Positions 1 to 5,517 of a stretch of 9,054 nucleotides of DNA are shown here, one piece after another. Position numbers and translations under genes: made by a program. Below the pieces are notes generated by a model. It did no database searches. It saw only the letters and a program-made list of their open reading frames with translations, and was not told where the DNA came from. The stretch is from Bacillota bacterium. GTDB lineage: Bacteria; Bacillota; Clostridia; Oscillospirales; Acutalibacteraceae. The DNA is taken from positions 1-9,054 of the forward strand of contig JAEZJA010000110.1 in assembly GCA_023415895.1 (NCBI GenBank), read 5' to 3'. Position 1 is the stretch's first letter. Every line of letters starts with the position of its first letter.

Positions 1-364
1 GTTCGAATCTATCGCATATTTTTTTGGAAAACACCGTCGGCTTGCTGGTGGCAACCATCAGCCGTTTGCCCGCTTGCTTCAGCGCGGCCAGTACCTCCGG
101 AATGCCCGGATAGACCTTGTTTTCGTACAAGCCTACCGTGGAAAAACGCTCGCGGTAATAGTTCACCGCCTGTGCACACTGCTCCTTATCAAAGCCGTAG
201 CATTGCGCGAAAGTATCCGAGAGCGGAGGGCCGATGAAGTGGAGAAGGCGGTCGCAATTCTCCTCGATGCCCAGCTTGCTCAGCGCATATTGGACGCTTA
301 GGGTAATTCCTTCCCGAGGGTCGGTCAGTGTTCCGTCCAAATCAAATAAAATGGTTGACGGCAT
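1..364 (-). CDS. HAD-superfamily phosphatase (Gph/PpaX-like), N-terminal part, cut by window edge
   Basis: Reading the minus strand from an ATG at 364 gives 121 uninterrupted residues that run off the left end. The protein opens with MPSTILFDLDGTLTD, the HAD motif I: Asp8 would be the nucleophile and Asp10 the general acid/base. An IGPPL segment at residues 44-48 is typical of the phosphoglycolate phosphatase/PpaX-like HAD_2 clade, with a helical cap following. VATSKP at about 104-109 supplies motif II (Thr/Ser). Motifs III and IV lie beyond the edge, so roughly half of a usual 210-220 aa protein is visible. The start is supported by a TAAAGGAG ribosome binding site about 7 bases upstream. 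The likely role is cytosolic hydrolysis of a small phosphorylated metabolite; the substrate cannot be told. The gene is transcribed divergently from murA and seems functionally unrelated to it. Confidence 0.9.
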   Translation of the reverse strand, partial: MPSTILFDLDGTLTDPREGITLSVQYALSKLGIEENCDRLLHFIGPPLSDTFAQCYGFDKEQCAQAVNYYRERFSTVGLYENKVYPGIPEVLAALKQAGKRLMVATSKPTVFSKKICDRFE

Positions 365-403
365 GTGTAGTCTCCTTTAGCTTTTTGATACTCGTGTAGA
401 TTC

Positions 404-412
404 AGTATACCA
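404..412 (-). promoter_or_regulatory. Extended -10 promoter of the HAD gene
   Basis: On the minus strand the sequence reads TGGTATACT, an extended -10 (TGn followed by TATACT, five of six matches to TATAAT). The best -35 at 17-base spacing (TTTTCC, 427-432) is poor, which fits an extended -10 promoter. Transcription would start about 35 bases before the HAD start codon. Confidence 0.5.
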
Positions 413-479
413 CGATTGCTTCGTTTGGAAAACCATCATTCTTTTTTTGTGTTGGGACACGCCTTTTCTCCTATTTGCT

Positions 480-507
480 TTGACAATTGATACTAAAATT
501 TTATAAA
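480..507 (+). promoter_or_regulatory. Sigma-A-type promoter P1 toward murA
   Basis: A perfect -35 TTGACA (480-485) is followed after 16 bases by TATAAA (502-507). The predicted start is near 514, about 175 bases before murA. It overlaps an opposite-strand promoter almost entirely. Confidence 0.6.
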
Positions 508-515
508 TGCGTCAA
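487..515 (-). promoter_or_regulatory. Opposing sigma-A-type promoter toward the HAD gene
   Basis: On the minus strand TTGACG (510-515) is followed after 17 bases by TATCAA (487-492). It would start transcription near 480 and give the HAD gene a leader of about 115 bases. It lies face to face on the plus-strand P1 hexamers, so RNA polymerase could occupy only one orientation at a time. Confidence 0.4.
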
Positions 516-649
516 TACTTAGATCGATGAATCCACCATATACTGAAAAGGTTTTCAGATTCGCCATCATGTGCCTGGTTTATCTTCAAATATTCCCTGC
601 GGAAAACCGTCATAATGTTGCATTTTGGGGTAGATTTTTTTACATTCAG

Positions 650-658
650 TGTTATAAT
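650..658 (+). promoter_or_regulatory. Proximal murA promoter (extended -10)
   Basis: TGTTATAAT is a perfect extended -10 (TG, one base, TATAAT at 653-658). No good -35 is present at 16-18 bases. The predicted start at about 665 leaves a leader of only about 24 bases, just enough for the AGGAG site of murA. Confidence 0.65.
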
Positions 659-675
659 AGAAATATTGATTTATG

Positions 676-680
676 AGGAG
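676..680 (+). promoter_or_regulatory. Ribosome binding site that sets the murA TTG start
   Basis: AGGAG lies 8 bases before the TTG at 689. The in-frame GTG at 680 overlaps this site and so cannot be the start it serves. Starting at the TTG also puts the conserved lysine at residue 22, as in E. coli MurA. Confidence 0.8.
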
Positions 681-688
681 TGGGTCGG

Positions 689-1975
689 TTGGAGAAAATT
701 GAAATTACCGGTGGCCATCGTCTCATTGGTGAAGTCGAGATCAGCGGAGCCAAGAATGCCTGCGCCGCGATCTTACCTGCGATTGTACTTGCCGACGGCA
801 TTTGCCGTGTTGAAAATATTCCGAATATTGCTGATGTTCCTACAACCTTGAAAATACTTAGCTCGCTGGGTGCTGTTGTCCGCTATGTGAATAAAAACAC
901 GGTGGAAGTTGACCCCCGCCCTATCCGCAGTCACGTGGTTCCCCACGAACTGGCCGGATTGATGCGTGCTTCTTATTATTTCATCGGTGCGCTGTTGGCT
1001 CGTTTCGGAATCGCCCGCGTGTCTATGCCGGGCGGCTGCAATTTCGGCGTTCGGCCGATCGATCAGCATCTCAAAGGCTTCACCGCATTGGGCGCGTCGG
1101 TTTCCCCTGTGGAAAGCGGCATGATTGAGGTATCGGCCGAGCGGCTGGTGGGAAATTCTGTTTATTTCGACGTTGTTACGGTGGGCGCAACGGTCAATGT
1201 GATGCTGGCAGCCGTCAAGGCGCGCGGCACAACGATCATTGAAAATGCGGCAAAAGAACCCCATATTGTCGATTTGGCAAACTTCTTAAACTCCATGGGA
1301 GCGGATATCCGCGGCGCGGGTACCGATGTGATTAAAATTCATGGAGTGGAACAACTGCATGGCACGACCTATTCCATCATCCCTGACCAGATTGAAGCGG
1401 GAACCTATATGGTGGCCGCGGCAGCGACCTGCGGGGATGTGCTGGTGCGCAATGTGATTCCCAAGCATCTGGAGTCCATCACAGCCAAGCTGCTGGAAAT
1501 GGGCGTTAATGTGGAAGAACTGGACGACGCGGTGCGCGTGAGCCGCACAGGAGGCCTGATGCACTGCAACGTCAAAACCATGCCGCATCCCGGTTTCCCC
1601 ACGGATATGCAGCCACAGTTTTCTGTACTGCTGTCCATGGCGCAGGGCACGAGCATCCTGACCGAAAGTGTGTGGGACAACCGCTTCCGTTATGTGGATG
1701 AGCTGCGTCGTATGGGTGCGCAGGCACAGGTGGACGGCAAGGTGGCTGTCTTCCAGGGCGTGGACATGCTGACGGCGGCTCCGGTCAAAGCGACCGATCT
1801 GCGCGGCGGCATTGCCATGGTAATCGCGGCTCTCGCGGCGCGTGGTACGACGCATATCGATGAGATTCAACACATTGAACGCGGCTACGAGGATATTGTG
1901 GAAAAACTTTCCGCTTTGGGTGCGGATATCCGGCGCATTACGGTCAAAGAACCGCCTGTGAGCAAAGCGCTCTAA
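689..1975 (+). CDS. murA: UDP-N-acetylglucosamine 1-carboxyvinyltransferase (MurA)
   Basis: MurA transfers the enolpyruvyl group of PEP to UDP-GlcNAc, the first committed step of peptidoglycan synthesis, in the cytosol. The 428-residue product has the usual family length. With the TTG start, Lys22 falls in the SGAKNA motif and the catalytic loop PGGCNFGVRPIDQHLKG carries Cys117, the fosfomycin target (E. coli Cys115); the Cys-to-Asp change of intrinsically resistant enzymes is absent. FPTDMQPQF supplies the active-site Asp at about 306, DLRGG the Arg at about 372, and IERGYEDI the Arg at about 398. The domain I and II inside-out alpha/beta repeats are intact. The sequence matches clostridial MurA best, but I cannot separate the MurAA and MurAB/MurZ paralogues by eye. 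The gene is preceded by two promoters and followed by a terminator, so it is probably its own transcription unit. Confidence 0.97.
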   Translation: MEKIEITGGHRLIGEVEISGAKNACAAILPAIVLADGICRVENIPNIADVPTTLKILSSLGAVVRYVNKNTVEVDPRPIRSHVVPHELAGLMRASYYFIGALLARFGIARVSMPGGCNFGVRPIDQHLKGFTALGASVSPVESGMIEVSAERLVGNSVYFDVVTVGATVNVMLAAVKARGTTIIENAAKEPHIVDLANFLNSMGADIRGAGTDVIKIHGVEQLHGTTYSIIPDQIEAGTYMVAAAATCGDVLVRNVIPKHLESITAKLLEMGVNVEELDDAVRVSRTGGLMHCNVKTMPHPGFPTDMQPQFSVLLSMAQGTSILTESVWDNRFRYVDELRRMGAQAQVDGKVAVFQGVDMLTAAPVKATDLRGGIAMVIAALAARGTTHIDEIQHIERGYEDIVEKLSALGADIRRITVKEPPVSKAL

Positions 1976-2016
1976 GCTGTTTGACGTAACAATCTAGTTA
2001 ACATCTGCATAAAGGC

Positions 2017-2048
2017 AAAAGCGTAACACAATCTGTTACGCTTTTTTT
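2017..2048 (+). terminator. Rho-independent terminator after murA
   Basis: GCGTAACA (2021-2028) pairs with TGTTACGC (2034-2041) around a 5-base loop. AAAA (2017-2020) extends the stem into the run of seven T that follows (2042-2048). It sits 42 bases after the murA stop and only 21 bases before the walJ start, so it ends the murA transcript or attenuates read-through into walJ. Confidence 0.9.
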
Positions 2049-2069
2049 GAAGGGTTAGGGGGAAACTCA

Positions 2070-2861
2070 ATGGCACGATTCTGTCCGCTTTTCAGTGGCA
2101 GCAGCGGCAATTGTACATACATCGGCACATCCTCGGGGGGAATTCTCGTGGATGTGGGTGTCAGCGCCAAACGCATCGAATGTGCGCTGCGCGAACGGGA
2201 GATTGCACCCGAATCCATTGAGGCGATTTTTGTGACGCATGAGCATTCGGATCATATAGCGGGTCTGCGCGTGCTGGTCAAGCGATACGGCTACAAGGTG
2301 GTTGCCTCGGCGGGAACGTTGGATGCGCTCTATGATGCACAGGTGATTACAGATGGCAACCGCGCGCAGGTCATGCCTGAAGAGGGCGTCGAGGCGGCGG
2401 GGATGCGGGTAACCGCCTTCCATACCTCTCATGACAGCCGTGAGAGTTTGGGCTTCCGTGTACACACGGGGGACGAGCGCACCTTGGCGGTGACGACCGA
2501 TACCGGATGCATGACCGACACCATCCGTGGTGCGCTGAAGGGCTGCGATCTGGTGCTTCTTGAATCCAATCACGATGTGAAAATGCTGGAAAACGGCCCC
2601 TATCCCTATTATCTCAAGCGGCGCATTCTGGCCGATACGGGGCATCTGTCCAACGAATGCTGTGCGGCCGAGCTGACGGCTTTGGCGCAAAGCGGTACGA
2701 CCCGTTTCTACCTTGGTCATCTGAGCAAGGAAAACAATTTCCCCGAGCTTGCGCAGCGTACGTCGCTGACAGCACTGAACGCTTCGGGATTGCAAGAAGG
2801 CAAAGACTTCACGCTTTGTGTGGCGCCGCGCGATGCGACGGCACCAATGTGCCTATTCTAA
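2070..2861 (+). CDS. walJ: MBL-fold metallo-hydrolase, WalJ/YycJ (VicX) family
   Basis: This 263-residue protein opens with FCPLFSGSSGNCTYI, the hallmark start of the YycJ/WalJ family. It carries the metallo-beta-lactamase metal motif THEHSDH at residues 56-62, further metal-site candidates H118/H121 and D144 (TTDTG), the family segment LLESNHD at 163-169, and GHLSN and LGHLSKENN histidines near 192 and 217. The family is predicted to act as a cytosolic metal-dependent nuclease or phosphodiesterase; in Firmicutes it sits at the end of the walRK operon and affects cell-wall and division coordination. AGGGGG lies 7 bases before the ATG. rlmH follows, the classic walJ-rlmH neighbourhood, although walR and walK are not here. 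No clear promoter is visible between the murA terminator and this gene, so it may depend on read-through or a weak site. The biochemical activity here is inferred from the family. Confidence 0.93.
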   Translation: MARFCPLFSGSSGNCTYIGTSSGGILVDVGVSAKRIECALREREIAPESIEAIFVTHEHSDHIAGLRVLVKRYGYKVVASAGTLDALYDAQVITDGNRAQVMPEEGVEAAGMRVTAFHTSHDSRESLGFRVHTGDERTLAVTTDTGCMTDTIRGALKGCDLVLLESNHDVKMLENGPYPYYLKRRILADTGHLSNECCAAELTALAQSGTTRFYLGHLSKENNFPELAQRTSLTALNASGLQEGKDFTLCVAPRDATAPMCLF

Positions 2862-2878
2862 AACGGTATTAGAATACC
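2854..2878. repeat. Nested inverted repeats at the walJ-rlmH junction
   Basis: TATTCTA (2854-2860) pairs with TAGAATA (2870-2876), and the overlapping GGTATT (2865-2870) pairs with AATACC (2873-2878) around two bases. The two pairings are mutually exclusive and cover the walJ stop codon (2859-2861). The element ends 8 bases before the rlmH ribosome binding site. No T-run follows, so it is not a standard terminator. Confidence 0.5.
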
Positions 2879-2899
2879 CGATGGGTGGAGAGACTAATC

Positions 2900-3382
2900 A
2901 TGCGCAGCGTAACGGTTTTGTGTGTTGGAAAGCTAAAAGAAGCCTATTGGCGCAGTGCCTGTGCGGAATATGCCAAACGGCTGGGCGGCTTCTGCCGCTT
3001 TTCGGTGTTGGAGGTGGACGAGGAGCGCGTACCGGAGCATGCGTCTCCTGCGCAGATCGAAGCGGCGCTGACTGCCGAAGGGCGGCGTCTGCTTGCTAGG
3101 GTGGGCAATGACTGCGTCAAGGCTGCGCTGTGTATTGAAGGACGCACGATGACATCCCCTGAGCTGTCTGCTTATTTTGACGACTTGGCCGTTCACGGTC
3201 AGGGGGACATCGCCTTTCTGATCGGCGGCTCTTGGGGACTGTCTGAGGAGGCCAAGGCGGCCTGCTCGGTACGTCTGTCCATGTCGGTTATGACGTTTCC
3301 ACATCAGCTGGCGCGCGTGATGCTGCTTGAACAGATTTATCGCGCGATGCAAATTTCCGCGGGTGGAAAATATCATAAATAA
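2900..3382 (+). CDS. rlmH: 23S rRNA (pseudouridine1915-N3)-methyltransferase RlmH
   Basis: RlmH methylates N3 of pseudouridine 1915 in helix 69 of 23S rRNA, using S-adenosylmethionine, on assembled 70S ribosomes. The 160-residue product matches the usual 155-160. It begins VTVLCVGKLKEAYWRSACAEYAKRL, has the SPOUT SAM-binding loop FLIGGSWGLS (usually IGGSxGLS), and ends with the conserved HQLARVMLLEQIYRAMQI and terminal KYHK. GGAG at 2887-2890 lies 9 bases before the ATG at 2900; a GTG at 2885 in the same frame overlaps that site and is rejected. The gene follows walJ by 38 bases and is probably co-transcribed with it. In staphylococci the 3' end of this gene is the SCCmec attachment site; here an ordinary gene follows and nothing is inserted. 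Confidence 0.96.
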   Translation: MRSVTVLCVGKLKEAYWRSACAEYAKRLGGFCRFSVLEVDEERVPEHASPAQIEAALTAEGRRLLARVGNDCVKAALCIEGRTMTSPELSAYFDDLAVHGQGDIAFLIGGSWGLSEEAKAACSVRLSMSVMTFPHQLARVMLLEQIYRAMQISAGGKYHK

Positions 3383-3386
3383 ACAC

Positions 3387-3397
3387 TGTTGTATAAA
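3387..3397 (+). promoter_or_regulatory. Possible extended -10 element before comFC
   Basis: TGTTGTATAAA lies 5-15 bases after the rlmH stop and 36 bases before comFC. The -10 would be TATAAA (3392-3397). No acceptable -35 exists at 16-18 bases. The same 10-mer CTGTTGTATA recurs after the comFC stop, within a better promoter. Confidence 0.3.
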
Positions 3398-3432
3398 ATA
3401 GAGATACTCCAGCAGCGGGGAGGAGCGTGCGC

Positions 3433-4140
3433 ATGGCTACACGGACATGGAGGCAGCGTCTGGTGGCGGTGCTGTATCCCGAGCGCTGCTGCGGCTGCGG
3501 CAAGGTAGTCGTGTGCGGTGAATTGGTCTGTGCCGCTTGTCGTCAACAGCTGGTGCCCATCCTTCCTCCGCTCTGCCCTTTGTGTGGCCGCCATATTGCC
3601 GACTGCCGCTGTGGCAAGCATCAACGGCATACCGACCGCTGCATTGCCGCCTTTTACTATGAGGGGGCTGCAAGAGCCGCGATTCATCGCCTGAAATTTA
3701 AAGATAAGCCCTATGCCGCTGAATTGCTGTACGAAGCAATGACACAAGCGGTAATGCGGGAATACGCCGGCATTTCATTCGACTGCATCATTCCCGTTCC
3801 TATCAGCGCGCAGACAAGGCGCGTGCGTGGGTATAATCAGAGTGCTCTGCTGGCGAAAGGATTGTCACAGCGGTTGGGCATCCCCTGGAGCGAAACGCTG
3901 GTTAAATGCTGGCATACCGCCGCACAGCGTGATCTGCCCGCCTACCGGCGAAGCGGCAATGTGCTGGGGGTGTTTGATACAAACGGCAGTATCCCCTTGG
4001 CTGGCACGACAATCTTGTTGGTGGACGATACCAATACCACAGGCGCAACGATGGACGAATGCGCTAAAATGCTGAAAATATATGGCGCGGCAGCGGTCTA
4101 TGCGGTAACAGCAGCAGCAACCCGCTTGTCAAAGGAGTAA
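3433..4140 (+). CDS. comFC: ComFC-family phosphoribosyltransferase-like protein
   Basis: This 235-residue protein is of the ComF/GntX family, cytosolic phosphoribosyltransferase-fold proteins linked to DNA uptake and transformation. The N-terminus holds a zinc-ribbon-like cysteine cluster (Cys 19, 20, 22, 28, 33, 36, then 48, 51, 58, 60, including CPLCG and CRCG). The middle has the family motif IIPVPIS..RRVRGYNQSALLAKGL (about 119-143), and residues 195-206 carry the PRPP-binding loop LLVDDTNTTGAT. AGGAG at 3421-3425 is 7 bases before the ATG at 3433, which is preferred to the GTG at 3427. No comFA helicase gene is adjacent, which is common in Clostridia and leaves competence itself unproven. 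The end of the gene contains the promoter of the next gene. The exact reaction of the family is not established. Confidence 0.92.
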   Translation: MATRTWRQRLVAVLYPERCCGCGKVVVCGELVCAACRQQLVPILPPLCPLCGRHIADCRCGKHQRHTDRCIAAFYYEGAARAAIHRLKFKDKPYAAELLYEAMTQAVMREYAGISFDCIIPVPISAQTRRVRGYNQSALLAKGLSQRLGIPWSETLVKCWHTAAQRDLPAYRRSGNVLGVFDTNGSIPLAGTTILLVDDTNTTGATMDECAKMLKIYGAAAVYAVTAAATRLSKE

Positions 4141-4154
4141 ACCTGTTGTATACT
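4126..4154 (+). promoter_or_regulatory. Sigma-A promoter of the mreB-like gene, inside the 3' end of comFC
   Basis: TTGTCA (4126-4131) and TATACT (4149-4154) are each one base from consensus and are separated by exactly 17 bases. The -35 lies within the last codons of comFC and the -10 just after its stop. The predicted start near 4161 leaves a 38-base leader. Confidence 0.75.
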
Positions 4155-4198
4155 TTTTGCAAATTATCATTTTATTTGTCGAAGAGAGGTTTATAGGA

Positions 4199-5242
4199 AT
4201 GCTGGGTATGAATATGGGGATTGACCTCGGTACCTCACACGTGCGCATTTATGTGCCCGGGCGCGGCGTAGTGCTGGATGAGCCGACGGTAATCGCTGTG
4301 GACAGCAAGACCAATGCTGTCATTGCCTGCGGGCAGGAAGCGGCAGCCATGCTGGGACGTACGCCCGATTCCATTCAGGCCATCCAGCCGCTGAGCAAGG
4401 GCGTCATCTCGGAATACGATTATGCCGAACAGATGCTGCGCATTTTTGTGCGCCGAATCTGTGCCTATAAAGTGATTAAGCCGCGCGCCTCGGTCAGCAT
4501 TGCTGCCTCGGTCACTGAGGTCGAACAACGCTCCATTGTAGAGGCGGTCATGGCGGCAGGCATCCGACGCGTGCTGCTGATTGAACAAACGGTTGCGGCG
4601 GCCATTGGTGCCGGGCTACCCATATCGCAGCCCAACGGTTCCATGGTTGTGGATCTGGGCGCTGGCACTTGCGATGTCGCCGTGCTGTCGCTCAAGGGCA
4701 TGGTCACCTCGCTGTCCCTGCGTGTTGGGGGCAACGATATGGACGAAGCCATTGTTCGCTATATACGCAATCGGTTTAACCTGGTGATCGGCCTGCCGAT
4801 GGCCGAACAGATTAAGATGCAGATTGGACGCGCGATATCGCAGGAGGAAAATCCGGCGGCCCTTGTCAAAGGACGCCATGCGGTCACCGGTCTGCCGGTG
4901 ACGCAGGAAGTGTGTGCTCAGGAGATACAGGAGGCCATCCGCGAACCCGTGCGTGAGATACTTGCGGCTGTGCAGCGGGTGTTGGAAACGACACCGCCCG
5001 AGCTGGCGGGTGACATTCTGTCGGGAGGCATTACCCTAACCGGCGGTGGCGCACTGCTGACAGGCATGGTCGATGCGATATCCCGCTATACCGGCGTGGA
5101 CTGTCATATGGCCGAAGATCCGACGACCTGTGTGGCGATCGGAACGGGCAGGGCGCTCAAGTATGCAGGGGTGCTGTCATCGGGTGTATACGATATCAGT
5201 CAGTTCAGCTATCCCATGTCCGATTCCTCCCGTTTGGAATAA
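4199..5242 (+). CDS. MreB/Mbl-family rod shape-determining actin homologue
   Basis: The 347-residue product is a bacterial actin that polymerises under the membrane and guides lateral cell-wall synthesis. From the ATG at 4199, MLGMNMGIDLGTS aligns residue for residue with the usual MreB/Mbl start and gives the phosphate-1 loop at 7-12. VVDLGAGTCDVAV (150-162) is phosphate-2, and TLTGGGALLTG (279-289) is the adenosine motif. RVGGNDMDEAIVRYIRNRFNLVIG (175-198) and AEQIKMQIG are strongly family-like. GAGAGG lies 9 bases before this ATG. Differences from canonical MreB include IEQTVAAAIG in place of IEEPMAAAIG, and GAGTCD in place of GGGTTE. There is also a C-terminal tail of about 25 residues after GTGRAL. 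mreC and mreD are not adjacent, as for Mbl or MreBH. I cannot assign mreB versus mbl by eye. Confidence 0.93.
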   Translation: MLGMNMGIDLGTSHVRIYVPGRGVVLDEPTVIAVDSKTNAVIACGQEAAAMLGRTPDSIQAIQPLSKGVISEYDYAEQMLRIFVRRICAYKVIKPRASVSIAASVTEVEQRSIVEAVMAAGIRRVLLIEQTVAAAIGAGLPISQPNGSMVVDLGAGTCDVAVLSLKGMVTSLSLRVGGNDMDEAIVRYIRNRFNLVIGLPMAEQIKMQIGRAISQEENPAALVKGRHAVTGLPVTQEVCAQEIQEAIREPVREILAAVQRVLETTPPELAGDILSGGITLTGGGALLTGMVDAISRYTGVDCHMAEDPTTCVAIGTGRALKYAGVLSSGVYDISQFSYPMSDSSRLE

Positions 5243-5261
5243 CAAAACGATGATTAACCAA

Positions 5262-5296
5262 AATCCGGCCGCAAGAATGATTCTTGCGGCCGGATT
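5262..5296. terminator. 17-bp palindrome between convergent mreB-like gene and feo operon
   Basis: AATCCGGCCGCAAGAAT (5262-5278) is followed after one base by its exact reverse complement (5280-5296), giving a very stable GC-rich hairpin. It begins 20 bases after the mreB-like stop and 28 bases beyond the stop of the feo operon's last gene. On the plus strand no T-run follows. On the minus strand the stem runs into a short ATTTTGG, so it is best read as a terminator, or 3'-end stabiliser, shared by both convergent transcripts. Confidence 0.65.
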
Positions 5297-5324
5297 CGTC
5301 ATCATGGGGAGGGCGCGACAATCC

Positions 5325-5492
5325 CTACGATGAATGCCTATTTTTATGTTGCTTTTTTCGGCGGGAGCATTGGTCGGCAAAGTCGCAGCCGCTGCAGCCG
5401 CTGCATCCGCCGGCATTGCGGCGCATCGCCCAGATGGCAAGACCGGCGAGAACGAGAATACCACACAGAAGCAGATAATCCACTAGGCTCAT
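5325..5492 (-). CDS. FeoB-associated Cys-rich membrane protein
   Basis: This 55-residue protein, short enough to be missed by length filters, starts at the ATG at 5492, 7 bases after an AGAGGA site and 25 bases downstream of the feoB stop. It has one hydrophobic N-terminal segment (VDYLLLCGILVLAGLAIWAM, about residues 4-23). A GGCSGCSGCDFADQC cluster follows (Cys30, 33, 36 and 42), then a basic tail RRKKQHKNRH. This is exactly the architecture of the small FeoB-associated Cys-rich proteins (PF12669 family as I recall it), found after feoB in Firmicutes. The membrane anchor with a cytosolic cysteine cluster suggests a role in binding or handing over Fe(II), or an Fe-S or redox role at the FeoB pore, but the function of the family is not established. 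It is the last gene of the operon, and the 5262-5296 palindrome follows. Confidence 0.88.
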   Translation of the reverse strand: MSLVDYLLLCGILVLAGLAIWAMRRNAGGCSGCSGCDFADQCSRRKKQHKNRHSS

Positions 5493-5517
5493 ACGACAGT
5501 CCTCTTTCCATTAAGCA

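Larger units (their letters stand above)
365..688. other. Divergent intergenic region between the HAD gene and murA
   Basis: This AT-rich 324-base gap holds no convincing gene. Short open frames exist (for example a 35-codon frame from the ATG near 571) but have no ribosome binding site. It contains several promoter-like signals, listed separately, and a small hairpin, CTGAAA (543-548) pairing with TTTCAG (553-558), without a T-run. Transcripts from the 480-507 promoter would carry a leader of about 175 bases before murA. Confidence 0.7.

Noticed and set aside
1..9. GTTCGAATC looks like a tRNA T-loop
   Set aside because: The HAD reading frame runs through it on the minus strand with good family similarity (CDRFE), and no acceptor stem follows.
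449..460. GTGT-TGGG-ACAC hairpin next to a T-run
   Set aside because: The T-run precedes the hairpin on the plus strand and is an A-run after it on the minus strand, so it is not a terminator.
571..675. 35-codon open frame upstream of murA
   Set aside because: No ribosome binding site, it spans the murA promoter, and its composition is not coding-like.
680..688. GTG at 680 as the murA start
   Set aside because: It overlaps the AGGAG ribosome binding site; the TTG at 689 has correct spacing and restores standard MurA numbering.
773..1873. Long minus-strand open frames across murA
   Set aside because: They are antisense shadows of a well-conserved gene, with no family features or start signals.
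3360..3385. rlmH 3' end as an SCCmec-like attachment site (TATCATAAATAA)
   Set aside because: The sequence simply encodes the conserved C-terminal YHK and stop; no recombinase, element or second att copy is present.
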